From NCBI GenBank assembly GCA_903871935.1, contig CAIQIQ010000061.1:1-64000 (forward strand): a stretch of DNA of 64,000 nt. Reading direction: 5' to 3'. The position numbers and the translations under genes were made by a program. The notes beneath the pieces are model-generated. The model searched no databases. It was given only the letters and a program-made list of their open reading frames with translations, and was not told where the DNA came from. Origin of the DNA: an uncultured Phycisphaerales bacterium (lineage in GTDB: Bacteria > Planctomycetota > Phycisphaerae > Tepidisphaerales > Tepidisphaeraceae). Shown in pieces: positions 42,261-50,903 of this stretch (position 1 is the stretch's first letter; every line of letters starts with the position of its first letter).

Positions 42261-43310
42261 TTACTTCAGCGTCGCCAGCAGTTGCTGGATAGAGAATGTC
42301 GCTCCACAGACGACGCTGTCGGCCGCTCCGTAGTACAGCGTAAGCCTGTCTCCATCGACAGTGTGGCCGTTCGTGAATACGACCTGGCTGACAAAACCGC
42401 GTTTCTCATACTCGGCTGTCGGTGCCATCACCGGCGTATCTGAGCGAGCCAGAACCTTGTATGGGTCGTTCATATCCAGCAAGAGCAGTCCCAGGCAGTA
42501 GATGCCGGCGTCGTCCACGCCGTGGTAGATCTCAAGCCAGCCGGCATCTGTGCGGATTGGCGCTGCCCCAGCGCCGATCCGCCTGCTATCCCACATGCCC
42601 GGACGAGTCATCGCGATACAGCGATGCCCGCCCCAATGCAGCAGGTCAGGCGAACGGGCGATCCAGATGTAGTGGCCACCAATCTCCACGCCCGAAGGAC
42701 GGTGCAGGGCATAAAAGTTGCCGCCGATCTTCTGGTCGAGGATCGCGCAATCTTTGTTGTGCGGCGGGAAGATGACGCCCATGCGATCGAAGTGCTTCCA
42801 GTCAGTCGTTCTGGCCGCCCCCACGGCGACACCACGGTCGGAGACGGCGGTAAAGGTGAGGTAGTATTCGCTGCCGATCTGAATGACGCGGGAGTCTTCC
42901 ACGCCAAAGGTCTCATGCGGGCCTTCGCCGATCAGGGCCGGCATCGCTTCGGCCGTGAAGTGAGTGCCATCGTCGCTCCAGGCGAGGCGCAGATGAGAGA
43001 GAGTCGTCAGGTAGGTGATACCCTCATAGCGGAAGATGCGCGGGTCGGGGTATTGCAGTTTCGGGTCATCTGCGCTGATGCGCACGATCCGGACACCCTC
43101 GTCCGAGCCGGGGTCGAGTATGGGAGTGGAGACCCAGCCCGACTCCTGCGGCGGGCGCTCGGCCACACGCAGCAATAGACCCGTGCGCCCGCGGTAGCGG
43201 AAGGCGCCCGGGTTCAGAAGGCATTCGATCGTCCAGTCCGGCCGGGATGGCTTCACATCCTCCGGCCGAAGGATTGGGTTCTGCTCGAAACGTTTTGCCA
43301 GATCGGTCAT
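42261..43310 (-). CDS. GH130-family glycoside phosphorylase/hydrolase
   Basis: The 349-aa five-bladed propeller protein matches GH130, which includes beta-1,4-mannosyl-oligosaccharide phosphorylases. Landmarks are NPILRPEDV at the start, TIECLLNPGAF, KLQYPDPRIFRYEG, TFGVEDSRVIQIG and a late IYHGVDDAGIYCLGLLLLD. The Asp of PDPRI is a typical family residue. The ATG at 43310 follows GGGGAG; longer starts exist upstream. It probably acts in the cytosol on short beta-mannosides released by secreted hydrolases. Confidence 0.9.
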   Translation of the reverse strand: MTDLAKRFEQNPILRPEDVKPSRPDWTIECLLNPGAFRYRGRTGLLLRVAERPPQESGWVSTPILDPGSDEGVRIVRISADDPKLQYPDPRIFRYEGITYLTTLSHLRLAWSDDGTHFTAEAMPALIGEGPHETFGVEDSRVIQIGSEYYLTFTAVSDRGVAVGAARTTDWKHFDRMGVIFPPHNKDCAILDQKIGGNFYALHRPSGVEIGGHYIWIARSPDLLHWGGHRCIAMTRPGMWDSRRIGAGAAPIRTDAGWLEIYHGVDDAGIYCLGLLLLDMNDPYKVLARSDTPVMAPTAEYEKRGFVSQVVFTNGHTVDGDRLTLYYGAADSVVCGATFSIQQLLATLK

Positions 43311-43486
43311 GTGTACTCCCCTCTCTGGAACTTTCATAGCCGAGACCAGGGCGGGTGAGGAAGAGGTGAAATAGAACGCTGCCTGCATGTGACGAGAGCA
43401 CCCAAAGAGGTAGCGCATCGCCTACTCCCCGCCCCGCGCACGCCGCACTTGCGCATCGCCTGTTGGGGTGCCGTCTGAATGTGGGG

Positions 43487-43831
43487 TTACTCTTGCCTGA
43501 CGATATCGACCGATATCTCCACCGCCGGAATCGCTCCTCGGTTCTCAAGCCAGTGTGTGGTGTTCCTATCCTCGGGCCAGCCCACTCCCGGCCCATAGTC
43601 CGTGGCGACTCCATTTCGATGGTCGGTGATCGTTCCCTGCAGTATGTAGACGGTGCCTGGTCTGTCTTTATGGTCGTGAATCGGGCCGACGACGCCTCCA
43701 GACTCGATGGTCACCATACGCATTCGAAGCTGGCGGCCGGTCATGCCCTCGATCTCAGGGCCAAGGTCGACCGTTGCAAGTAGCTTTACCGCAACACCTT
43801 TGGTCTCAGGGGCGGGCCGTTGGTCGCTCAT
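43487..43831 (-). CDS. small cupin-domain protein
   Basis: The 114-aa product is a single-domain cupin: MRMVTIESGGVVGPIHDHKDRPGTVYILQG carries the first metal-binding H-x-H motif, and TTHWLENRG supplies a second histidine. A late GVGWPEDRNT loop is typical of small cupins. The substrate is unknown. The ATG at 43831 follows AAGGAG. It lies 14 nt behind the VOC-family gene on the same strand, so the two likely form an operon. Confidence 0.82.
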   Translation of the reverse strand: MSDQRPAPETKGVAVKLLATVDLGPEIEGMTGRQLRMRMVTIESGGVVGPIHDHKDRPGTVYILQGTITDHRNGVATDYGPGVGWPEDRNTTHWLENRGAIPAVEISVDIVRQE

Positions 43832-43845
43832 CGTGCTCTCCTTGC

Positions 43846-44331
43846 TCAGCCGCGGCGGGCGGCTTCGATTGCGGCGATGTCGATTTTCTTCATCGTCATC
43901 ATCGCTTCGAACGCGCGTTTGGCGGCGGCACGATCGGGGTCGGTGACGGCTTTGATCAGGGCGCTGGGCGTGATCTGCCAGGATAAGCCCCATTTGTCCT
44001 GGCACCAGCCGCAGGCGTTCTCCTGGCCGCCGTTGCCGACGATCGCGTTCCAGTAGCGATCCGTTTCGGCCTGGTCAGCGGTCGAGACCTGAAATGAGAA
44101 TGCCTGGTTGTGCTTGACGTTGGATCCGCCATTGAGTCCGAGGCAGGGAATGCCCATCACGGTAAACTCGACCATCAACGCATCCCCTTTCTTGCCCGAT
44201 GGATAGTCTCCCGGTGCGCGGTGCACGGCGCCGACGGAAGAATCGGGAAAGGTTCTGGCGTAGAACCTCGCTGCATCCTCGGCGTCGCCATCGTACCAGA
44301 GGCAAATCGTGTTCTTTGCTGGTTTGGCCAT
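43846..44331 (-). CDS. VOC-family protein (PhnB/glyoxalase-like)
   Basis: The 161-aa protein has the PhnB-type VOC fold: ICLWYDGDAEDAARFYARTFPDS at the start and NGGQENACGWCQDKWGLSWQITP in the middle. Such proteins are often called 3-demethylubiquinone methyltransferase-like but are usually metal-dependent enzymes or binding proteins of unknown substrate. The ATG at 44331 follows GGAGG. The cupin gene lies just downstream. Confidence 0.87.
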   Translation of the reverse strand: MAKPAKNTICLWYDGDAEDAARFYARTFPDSSVGAVHRAPGDYPSGKKGDALMVEFTVMGIPCLGLNGGSNVKHNQAFSFQVSTADQAETDRYWNAIVGNGGQENACGWCQDKWGLSWQITPSALIKAVTDPDRAAAKRAFEAMMTMKKIDIAAIEAARRG

Positions 44332-44470
44332 GTCATTCCTCCATCGTAATGAGCGGCCTGCGCCGCGATATATGATAGGCTTGCAGCCGAAGGGCATCGG
44401 CTCGGCGCACTTTCCACGATCGAGCCACAGCAATTCCGATACCACATGACCGATCCAGAAGCCAGACTAT

Positions 44471-45139
44471 TCACGGCCGATCTGCAGCCATCCTGGCGCG
44501 CCGCCGCAATTCTTTCGCGCTTGGCTCGACCTGGCTAAGCGAGCCATGCGGAATGTCCCCAACTGGAACATAGGTGCTCATCACAACGCCACTTTTTGAA
44601 ACCTTCGAAGCCACGAGCCGCAGTGCATTTGGCCTTGCACCGTTTTCAAACAATCGCTTTCCACGGCCAAGAACTACCGGGTAGGTCCACACGTTGTATT
44701 CGTCAATGAGCGATGCCGCTTGTAGCGTCTGAATCAGATTGCCGCTGCCAATGATCTGAAGGTCGTGTCCGCTCTGAACCTTGAGCGCGCTGATGGCTGA
44801 AACGACGTCATCGCCAAGCAACGACGAATTGTTCCACTGTAACGACGTCAAGGTTCGTGACGCCACATGCTTCTTGGCCGCATTGAGCGTCCTGGCGATT
44901 GAATTATCCTCTGGTTGGTAAGGCCAATATGCCTCGAATATTTCGTAGGTTTTGCGACCCAGTACAAGGTCTCGATCTTTACCATCGAAACCTGCCGCAG
45001 AGATATCCATCCCGGCATCCCCGAAAGCGAACATCCAACCACCGAACGTGAAATTCCCGGTTGGATCTTCGGCCGGTCCGCCTGGGGCTTGCATGACGCC
45101 GTCCAGTGATATGAATGTGGATGCAATGAGTCTTCTCAT
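44471..45139 (-). CDS. dihydrofolate reductase-family (RibD C-domain-like) protein
   Basis: The 222-aa product resembles the RibD C-terminal/DHFR-like family: LIASTFISLDGVMQAPGGP, LVLGRKTYEIFEAYW and LQIIGSGNLIQTL are the usual landmarks. Stand-alone members of this kind are abundant and mostly uncharacterised NADPH-binding proteins rather than true DHFR. The ATG at 45139 is followed directly by the family start and has an AGGAGAG ribosome binding site. It is in a run of small minus-strand genes. Confidence 0.88.
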   Translation of the reverse strand: MRRLIASTFISLDGVMQAPGGPAEDPTGNFTFGGWMFAFGDAGMDISAAGFDGKDRDLVLGRKTYEIFEAYWPYQPEDNSIARTLNAAKKHVASRTLTSLQWNNSSLLGDDVVSAISALKVQSGHDLQIIGSGNLIQTLQAASLIDEYNVWTYPVVLGRGKRLFENGARPNALRLVASKVSKSGVVMSTYVPVGDIPHGSLSQVEPSAKELRRRARMAADRP

Positions 45140-45230
45140 ATGACTCTCCTACGACCAATCATATCCCCGGCTCGGCCGGCCGCATTGGAGGGTTATCCGG
45201 CTGGCCCGACGACCTACACCTCCTACCCTC

Positions 45231-45548
45231 CTACACCTCGCGAAGTTCGAATGTGCCGTGATCGTGCGGCTGGCGGAACGTGCCCGTGACACGGTCGCCG
45301 TCCAATCGCGCGGCAAAAGCGACATCCCAACCGCGAGGGTCCCTGGCCGATCCCTCGATCTTGTTTTGAGAGTTCTTTGTGGCGATGAGTGTGAATGAAA
45401 TTGGCACGCCAACAACGAAGACGAACTGACATTCGTATCGATCGCCGCGATCGACTAGCGTCAACGTCGCCGGCGCGTGCAAGCCTTGAAAGGCCGGGCT
45501 CGCCGAATCCACTGTCCCTTCAAACTTGCGGGTTGTCGTCGCGTTCAA
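45231..45548 (-). CDS. small protein of unknown function
   Basis: The 105-aa protein is not recognised. It reads as a compact beta-rich domain (KFEGTVDSASPAFQGLH, RYECQFVFVVGVPISFTLIATK, VTGTFRQPHDHGTFELR), similar in style to small lipocalin-like or META-like folds. No signal peptide is seen. The start is a TTG at 45548 with GGAG seven bases upstream. A repeat element lies between it and the next gene on the strand. Confidence 0.55.
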   Translation of the reverse strand: MNATTTRKFEGTVDSASPAFQGLHAPATLTLVDRGDRYECQFVFVVGVPISFTLIATKNSQNKIEGSARDPRGWDVAFAARLDGDRVTGTFRQPHDHGTFELREV

Positions 45549-45570
45549 GTTGGCTCCAGCCGGATGACGA

Positions 45571-45660
45571 CCTGACGTTGAGCGGCCGGCCCACGACCGG
45601 CTTGCGAATACATGATACCTTGACTGCGGCCGGTCCGTTGCAGTGCGTGGTTATGCTGCA
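45571..45660 (-). repeat. NHALQRT-type interspersed repeat element
   Basis: Read on the minus strand, this segment would encode the string NHALQRTG and, after a spacer, AGRGPAAQRQVV. Strings like these recur as spurious peptide translations of a repeated element at gene ends in many planctomycete and other genomes. It contains two GGCCGG-rich palindromic blocks and sits directly past the stop of the upstream gene. It is not a gene. Confidence 0.5.
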
Positions 45661-45678
45661 GCACGACGGCTCGCGCCC

Positions 45679-46146
45679 TTATGCGAGATCCGCAACCGTA
45701 AAGGACAGCGGGACGCCGGTTCGCTTGCTCGCAGCGAGTGTAACGATCTTTACCGGAAGAAGCCCGGCTTGGGACTTCGCGCTGGTCCATGCGGGGTACC
45801 ACGTCGGCTTCGACTCGTACTCAGTCCACCTCCCGTCCCTCATCGAGCACTCGACGACATGTCCCCCGAACTGTCGGTCGACATAGATCATAACTGCATT
45901 TGCCGACGCTCGATCGGGATATTCGAGGGAAACCACTGCTGGAAACCGGTCACCGTTCGCACCAACCGCATATGCCGCGACGACGTCGGTATATTCCGTG
46001 ATCCACGGCTCATCGCACGGCCGCATCGTCGTCTCATCCTGGCCCTCTCGATCCTCCTCGTCGAGCGCGAACTCCCAGCAGGGATAATCCTCCCAATGCT
46101 CAAGTGGGATGTGCCAGCCGGAGAACCGAAGGCGTGCATCTGCCAT
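45679..46146 (-). CDS. protein of unknown function
   Basis: The 155-aa protein is not recognised. It contains LRFSGWHIPLEHWEDYPCWEF, PWITEYTDVVAAYAV, AVMIYVDRQFGGHV and a Trp-rich WTEYESKPTWYPAW, and is acidic in its first half. No signal or membrane segment is seen. The ATG at 46146 follows GAGGA. A small immunity-protein-like or stand-alone enzyme are equally possible. Confidence 0.55.
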   Translation of the reverse strand: MADARLRFSGWHIPLEHWEDYPCWEFALDEEDREGQDETTMRPCDEPWITEYTDVVAAYAVGANGDRFPAVVSLEYPDRASANAVMIYVDRQFGGHVVECSMRDGRWTEYESKPTWYPAWTSAKSQAGLLPVKIVTLAASKRTGVPLSFTVADLA

Positions 46147-46339
46147 ATCGTCCTCGCCCAACACTGAGATCAGTGCAGGCGACTGCATGCGCCGCATAAC
46201 CCCTGATTATCCTGACCGGGATGTTACTTAACATCCCGGCACTGTGCGGCCACAATACCACGGGTGAGGGGGCTGCTCAAGAATTAGTAAAGTAGTTGAC
46301 GATGAGGGGCGGGAGAGGGCCTTGTATACCGCAGTTCTC
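46147..46339. other. upstream part of a 534-bp gene-free gap
   Basis: Nothing recognisable lies here apart from GGGATGTTACTTAACATCCC (46219-46238), a near-perfect palindrome with 8-bp arms and a TACT centre that could be a small operator. Confidence 0.35.
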
Positions 46340-46437
46340 CTGCCCTTTCAGGGCAGATCCGTATTGCGCAAATGTCTACCCAGGGCTACGGGCGTACCCT
46401 TGCCCTGGGCTATGGTCTCCTGCCCCGTTCGGGGCAG
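46340..46437. repeat. three tandem hairpins, interspersed palindromic repeat
   Basis: CTGCCC-TTTCA-GGGCAG (46340-46356) is followed by CCCAGGGC-TAC-GGG-CGTA-CCC-TT-GCCCTGGG (46379-46409) and CTGCCCC-GTTC-GGGGCAG (46420-46437). The middle and right hairpins with the CTATGGTCTC spacer resemble a widespread intergenic palindrome of planctomycetes and relatives. No coding potential is seen. Confidence 0.6.
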
Positions 46438-46576
46438 AATGGCCGCCTGAAGTATCCTGCGAGCCTTATGCTCGGGCTTGCCTTCCCCGATGTGTCGGGA
46501 CATCCCCTCACGTATCAACAGCCGCGAATCCGGTCTTCCTCTGCTTTCCCGGCGGACGGCCGCAGACAAACACAAA

Positions 46577-46604
46577 GCCCGCCCTCCTTCGCGGGAGGAC
46601 GGGC
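46577..46604 (-). terminator. intrinsic terminator of ahcY
   Basis: GCCCG-CCCTCC pairs with GGGAGG-A-CGGGC (one bulge, TTCGC loop). Read on the minus strand it is followed by TTTGTGTTTG. It lies 76 nt past the ahcY stop. Confidence 0.7.
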
Positions 46605-46680
46605 GGCGTTGCGACCGTGGTGGCAGATGCGGGAAGAACAGGCTCAAGCCTGTATTCCAAACGTACTCCGAACGACGAAG

Positions 46681-48174
46681 TTAGTACCGGTAGTGGTCGG
46701 TCTTGTAGGGACCGGCGACGTCCACGCCGATGTACTTGGCCTGCTCGGGGCTCAGTTTCGTCAGCTTGGCGCCGATCTGGCCCAGGTGCAGGCGGGCGAC
46801 CATCTCGTCCAGCTTCTTGGGCAGCGTGTAGACCTTGCCCTTCTCATAGGTGCAGCCGGACAGCGTGGGCTTGCCGGTCGCAGACAGAGCCAGATCGATC
46901 TGGGCGAGCGTCTGGTTGGTAAAACTGTTGCTCATCACGAAGCTCGGATGGCCGGTGGCGCAACCGAGGTTGAGCAGACGGCCTTCGGCCAGGATCAGAA
47001 CGCCGTGGCCATCGGGGAACTGGAAGAGATCATACTGCGGTTTGATGTTGATCCGTTCGATGCCCTTGGCGTTCTTGAGACCGGCCATGTCGATCTCGTT
47101 ATCGAAGTGACCGATGTTGCCGATGATCGCCTTGTCCTTCATCTTGCGCATGTGATCGACGGTGATCACGTTGGCGTTGCCCGTTGCTGTGATGAAGAGG
47201 TCGGCTTTGGAAATCCAGTTATCGACGGTGTCGACCTGGTAGCCCTCCATGGCCGCCTGTAGGGCGCAGATCGGGTCGACCTCGGTGACGACAACGCGGC
47301 AGCCCTGGCCCTTGAGCGACTGGGCGCAACCCTTGCCCACATCTCCATAGCCACAGACTACCGCAACCTTGCCAGATAGCATCACATCAGTGGCGCGGAA
47401 CAGGCCATCCACCAGCGAATGTCGGCAGCCGTAGAGGTTATCGAACTTGCTCTTGGTTACCGAGTCGTTGACGTTGATGGCCGGCAGGTAGAGCCGGCCA
47501 TCGCGCATGCGCTCATAGAGCCGGTGCACGCCGGTGGTCGTCTCTTCCGAGACGCCGTGGCACTGCTCCACGACACGATGCCAGCACTGTTTGTTCTTCC
47601 TGAAGGTGCCGGCCAGCAGGTCGAGGATGATCGCCATCTCTTCGTTGTCGGCCGTCTTCGACGAGGGCACCTTGCCAGCCTTCTCGAACTCATAGCCGAG
47701 GTGGATCAGGAGCGTGGCATCGCCGCCATCATCGACGATCTGCGTCGGGCCGTTCCAATTCCCGAAATCCAGGGCTTTCTGCGTGCACCACCAGTATTCC
47801 TCCAACGTCTCGCCCTTCCAGGCAAAGACGGGAATACCCCTGGGGTTGTCAACCGTGCCCTTGGGGCCAACAGCAACCGCGGCCGCCGCGTGGTCCTGGG
47901 TGGAGAAGATGTTGCACGAAGCCCAGCGGACCTTGGCGCCCAAGGCGACGAGGGTCTCGATGAGCACGGCCGTCTGAATCGTCATGTGAAGCGAGCCGGT
48001 GATGCGCTGGCCCTTGAGCGGCTGCTGCTTTGCATACCTGTTGCGGATCGCCATCAGACCGGGCATCTCCTGCTCGGCGAGCATGATCTCCTTGCGGCCC
48101 CAGTCGGCCAGAGAGAGATCGCGCACCTTGAAATCTGTCTTTGCGTTCGTTGCCTTCTTTGCCTTCTTTACCAT
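46681..48174 (-). CDS. ahcY: adenosylhomocysteinase
   Basis: The 497-aa product is a full SAH hydrolase, cleaving S-adenosylhomocysteine to adenosine and homocysteine. Landmarks are [34 protein letters not shown], the NAD-binding [32 protein letters not shown] and GHFDNEIDM. The C-terminus DHYRY matches the family. ATG 48174 follows AAAGGAA. A Lys-rich N-terminal extension ([14 protein letters not shown]) is seen. It relieves product inhibition of SAM methyltransferases such as MenG. No SAH riboswitch is evident upstream. Confidence 0.97.
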   Translation of the reverse strand: MVKKAKKATNAKTDFKVRDLSLADWGRKEIMLAEQEMPGLMAIRNRYAKQQPLKGQRITGSLHMTIQTAVLIETLVALGAKVRWASCNIFSTQDHAAAAVAVGPKGTVDNPRGIPVFAWKGETLEEYWWCTQKALDFGNWNGPTQIVDDGGDATLLIHLGYEFEKAGKVPSSKTADNEEMAIILDLLAGTFRKNKQCWHRVVEQCHGVSEETTTGVHRLYERMRDGRLYLPAINVNDSVTKSKFDNLYGCRHSLVDGLFRATDVMLSGKVAVVCGYGDVGKGCAQSLKGQGCRVVVTEVDPICALQAAMEGYQVDTVDNWISKADLFITATGNANVITVDHMRKMKDKAIIGNIGHFDNEIDMAGLKNAKGIERINIKPQYDLFQFPDGHGVLILAEGRLLNLGCATGHPSFVMSNSFTNQTLAQIDLALSATGKPTLSGCTYEKGKVYTLPKKLDEMVARLHLGQIGAKLTKLSPEQAKYIGVDVAGPYKTDHYRY

Positions 48175-48263
48175 TGGTTCCTTTCGATATTCGTTAGCGG
48201 GGTGACATTATGGGGATACGGAGAGCCTTTTCCACCTGAGAAGTCGGGCATTGGCGGCAAAAC

Positions 48264-48283
48264 CCGCCGGCTTACGCCGACGG
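48264..48283 (-). terminator. terminator-like hairpin after DUF190 gene
   Basis: CCGTCGGC-GTAA-GCCGGCGG on the minus strand forms an 8-bp stem (one wobble) followed by GTTTTGCC. It lies 15 nt past the DUF190 stop. Confidence 0.6.
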
Positions 48284-48298
48284 CTCGTTGGTCGCGCC

Positions 48299-48634
48299 CT
48301 ATCTACGATGTCGATAGTGCAGCACCTCGACCTCCTCCATCGTTACCAGCCCTTCCTTCACATGCTCATTGAGGAAAGGCAGCAACACATCGATCCGCTC
48401 TCGCTTGTCCACGATCTCCACAATGATCGGCAGATCCTCCGACAAGCGCAGGAGCTTGAGCGTATGGACGCGGCTGCTGGCGCCGAACCCCATCGCACCG
48501 CGGATCACGGTGGCGCCGGCCATGCCGATCTCTCGTGCCTTCATGACAATGGCCTCGTAGAGCGCCTGGCTGCCCAGGCGATCACTCTCACCCACGAATA
48601 TGCGGACAAGACAAACTTTCTGAGGCAGTTCCAT
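48299..48634 (-). CDS. DUF190-family protein
   Basis: The 111-aa protein matches DUF190, a PII-like small regulator fold: CLVRIFVGESDRLGSQALYEAIV, RGAMGFGASSRVHT, SEDLPIIVEIVDKRERID. DUF190 genes very often accompany fluC/crcB fluoride channels and probably bind a nucleotide or sense stress. The ATG at 48634 follows GGAGGT. It lies 23 nt behind fluC on the same strand, so the pair is co-transcribed. Confidence 0.9.
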   Translation of the reverse strand: MELPQKVCLVRIFVGESDRLGSQALYEAIVMKAREIGMAGATVIRGAMGFGASSRVHTLKLLRLSEDLPIIVEIVDKRERIDVLLPFLNEHVKEGLVTMEEVEVLHYRHRR

Positions 48635-48657
48635 GTGGCAGACCTCCGCAACCTTCG

Positions 48658-49038
48658 TCACGTCCCATACATCCACTGCGACAGGCGAATCCCCGCAAAC
48701 GTCGCCAGTAGCCCCACCATAACACTTATTCCCACATACAGCAGCGCCATCCCCCACTGCCTTCCCTCCAGCAACTGCATCGTCTCCCATCCGAACGACG
48801 AAAACGTCGTGTAGCCTCCAAGCACACCGGTGATGATCCCCAGACGATACTCCTCGCGAATGAGGTACGGCCCGGTGAACAGCGCCATCAGGAAACCGAT
48901 GACCAGGCAACCACTGATGTTCACGATTAGCGTGCCGAAGGGAAACACTGATCCCCTGGGCTGCACGAGGCCCTGCACCGCATAGCGCAGCACAGCGCCT
49001 GTCCCTCCGCCTAAGGCTATCAACACCAACTTCAGCAT
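48658..49038 (-). CDS. crcB: fluoride exporter FluC/CrcB
   Basis: The 126-aa four-helix membrane protein is a Fluc fluoride channel. Landmarks are LGGGTGAVLRYAVQG, PFGTLIVNISGCLVIG (with the conserved Asn) and GGYTTFSSFGWETMQL (the T-T-F-S-x-F pore motif). It works as an antiparallel dimer. The ATG at 49038 follows GGAGG. No fluoride riboswitch is recognisable in the short leader. Confidence 0.93.
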   Translation of the reverse strand: MLKLVLIALGGGTGAVLRYAVQGLVQPRGSVFPFGTLIVNISGCLVIGFLMALFTGPYLIREEYRLGIITGVLGGYTTFSSFGWETMQLLEGRQWGMALLYVGISVMVGLLATFAGIRLSQWMYGT

Positions 49039-49088
49039 CGCCCTCCATGCTCTTGCGAAAGGGGAGCAAACGCAAGTGATAATGGAAA

Positions 49089-49114
49089 CGCGGCAGACCG
49101 ATGGGCCTGCCGCG
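49089..49114 (-). terminator. terminator hairpin after sugar isomerase gene
   Basis: CGCGGCAG (49089-49096) pairs with CTGCCGCG (49107-49114) around a 10-nt loop. Read on the minus strand it is followed by TTTCC. It lies 29 nt past the stop at 49143. Confidence 0.55.
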
Positions 49115-49142
49115 CTGCATTCATGTCTATTCGTGGAAAAGC

Positions 49143-49895
49143 CTATATGCCAAACTTCCTTAACCCTTCGCGGAACTTGGCAATCGCTTCCATCGAGTCG
49201 ATGCCTTCCACCTCGTGTTCGACGACATACCACTTGGTGCCGCCGATCGTGGAGCAGAACTCGAAGATGCCCTTCCAGTCCACCTTGCCTTCGCCGACCA
49301 CCGCGCCGTGCGGGCCGCCGAATTCCTTCAAATGGACGCTCTCGCTACGGCCGGGCAACTGCTTCATCAGCGCCAGCGGATCACCGCCGCCCTGCATGCA
49401 GTTGCCACAGTCCATCTGCATCACCACATCGCTGCAGGTTGAGCCGAAGAGGATCTCCCACTGCGTCCGGCCACCGTTCATCTTCGCAAAGTCGCCACCG
49501 TGGGCATGGTATCCGGTTTTCATCCCGAACGGCTTGAGTTTCTCGGCGATCTCATTGAACAGCTTCGCCGAGGCGCCCAACGCTGCCACCGACTTGCGCA
49601 TGTCGTCATTGATCCAGGCGACGATTGGGTATTCGCAGCCGATGATCTTGTGGAAATCCACCGTCTTCCGGAAGTTGTCTCCCTGAAAGGCATCAATCCC
49701 GTTGTGGGTACCACAGCATTTCAGGCCATTCTCATCCAGCAGCTTCTTCAGCTCATACGCTGTGCGGCCGTAGTAGCCGGCAAACTCCACCGCCTCATAG
49801 CCCATCGCCTTCACACCCTTAAGCACGGCGGGCAGGTCGGCCGCCGCGGCCTTCCGCACCGAATACAATTGAATACCAACACCAATTTTGCTCAT
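49143..49895 (-). CDS. sugar phosphate isomerase/epimerase-type TIM barrel
   Basis: The 250-aa protein is a second AP_endonuc_2/xylose-isomerase-like barrel: GVGIQLYSVRKAAAADLPAVL, YEAVEFAGYYGRTA, TGYHAHGGDF, VVMQMDCGNCM and late YVVEHEVEG supply the metal-binding residues. Many planctomycete paralogues act on keto-sugars or inositols. The ATG at 49895 follows AGGAG. It lies apart from the SDR-like gene by 53 nt on the same strand. The substrate is unknown. Confidence 0.87.
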   Translation of the reverse strand: MSKIGVGIQLYSVRKAAAADLPAVLKGVKAMGYEAVEFAGYYGRTAYELKKLLDENGLKCCGTHNGIDAFQGDNFRKTVDFHKIIGCEYPIVAWINDDMRKSVAALGASAKLFNEIAEKLKPFGMKTGYHAHGGDFAKMNGGRTQWEILFGSTCSDVVMQMDCGNCMQGGGDPLALMKQLPGRSESVHLKEFGGPHGAVVGEGKVDWKGIFEFCSTIGGTKWYVVEHEVEGIDSMEAIAKFREGLRKFGI

Positions 49896-49948
49896 CGTTT
49901 ACTCCTAATTCTTTGAATGAAGTTGGCCTGACAGAATAACCGAACGCG

Positions 49949-50878
49949 CTAATTAGAGCGATACTCGTTCGCGCGATCAACTCGCCGGGCGATCTCGCTC
50001 GTATAACGCAGCCCCAATCGGTCGCGGTTGGCCCGCACCCACTCGCTCAGTTTCGTCTGGCCCAGCGGCGGCGACTGCACATAGAGCCGCTCCTCCATCA
50101 GCCCCTTGATTTCCTCTTTCGTGATCACCACATCCTTCACGATCAAACCAAGCATCTTGCACACGACCAGCCCCATCGACGGCGACATGGTGATGATCCG
50201 CCTCCGCACGCCGATCGCTTCGCCGATCATCTCGACCATGGCGCGATAGGTGAATGTCTCCGGGCCGATGGCATCGATCGTCTGCTGGCCCGTACCCAGC
50301 GCCTGCTCAACGGCCGCGGCCGCAAGATCATCCACATAGATCGGCTGCAGACGATATTGCCCATCGCCGAAGATCCCAAAGACCGGCATATGCCTCAGTC
50401 CCCAGGCAATGTTGTTGACCAGCACATCCTCTTTGCCGAACAGCACCGTCGGTCGGAGGATGCAATACGACCCGCCCAATGTCTTGAGAGCGTCTTCCAG
50501 TTCCGCTTTGCCGCTGAAGTATGGCAGATCCGATGTGCGGTCAGGCTTGGTGATGCTGACGTGCACGATGCGGCGGACGCCTGCGGCTCTGGCCGCCTGG
50601 AACATCACCTTGGTATTCGCTACCGCCTGGGCATGGGTGAACAGCTTGTGATCGAAACGCACCCAGTACGTGTTGATCAGCGCATCCACTCCAGAGAGCG
50701 TCTGCTGGAGACGTTCTGGATGATCGAAATCGAACCCCGCAACCGTAACCTTCGGCCCGAAGGGATTCGGCCGGCCGGGGGAATTGGTCAGTGTAAGCAC
50801 ATCAAGCCCGGCGTCCAGAAGACGCCGGGCTATGTACTTGCCAGAGTAGCCAAACGCACCGGTTACCGCGATGCGCAT
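49949..50878 (-). CDS. NAD(P)-binding atypical SDR (NmrA-like)
   Basis: The 309-aa protein has an N-terminal Rossmann motif (AVTGAFGYSGKYIARRLL) and the layout of atypical extended SDRs of the NmrA/NDUFA9 type. VHVSITKPDRTSDLPYFSGK replaces the active-site Y-x-x-x-K region, suggesting a non-dehydrogenase role such as redox sensing or quinone metabolism. The ATG at 50878 follows AGGTGAG. It is upstream of the isomerase and downstream of a small secreted protein on the same strand. Confidence 0.85.
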   Translation of the reverse strand: MRIAVTGAFGYSGKYIARRLLDAGLDVLTLTNSPGRPNPFGPKVTVAGFDFDHPERLQQTLSGVDALINTYWVRFDHKLFTHAQAVANTKVMFQAARAAGVRRIVHVSITKPDRTSDLPYFSGKAELEDALKTLGGSYCILRPTVLFGKEDVLVNNIAWGLRHMPVFGIFGDGQYRLQPIYVDDLAAAAVEQALGTGQQTIDAIGPETFTYRAMVEMIGEAIGVRRRIITMSPSMGLVVCKMLGLIVKDVVITKEEIKGLMEERLYVQSPPLGQTKLSEWVRANRDRLGLRYTSEIARRVDRANEYRSN

Positions 50879-50903
50879 CGCTCACCTGTTTCGTCTGATC
50901 GGT

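Noticed and set aside
45571..45660. Integron attC site
   Set aside because: One end reads GTTGAGC on the plus strand, but the other core has the same orientation instead of the opposite one, so the attC fold is not formed.
48175..48298. SAH riboswitch before ahcY
   Set aside because: No conserved SAH-riboswitch core is seen; the palindrome there fits a terminator of the upstream DUF190 gene.
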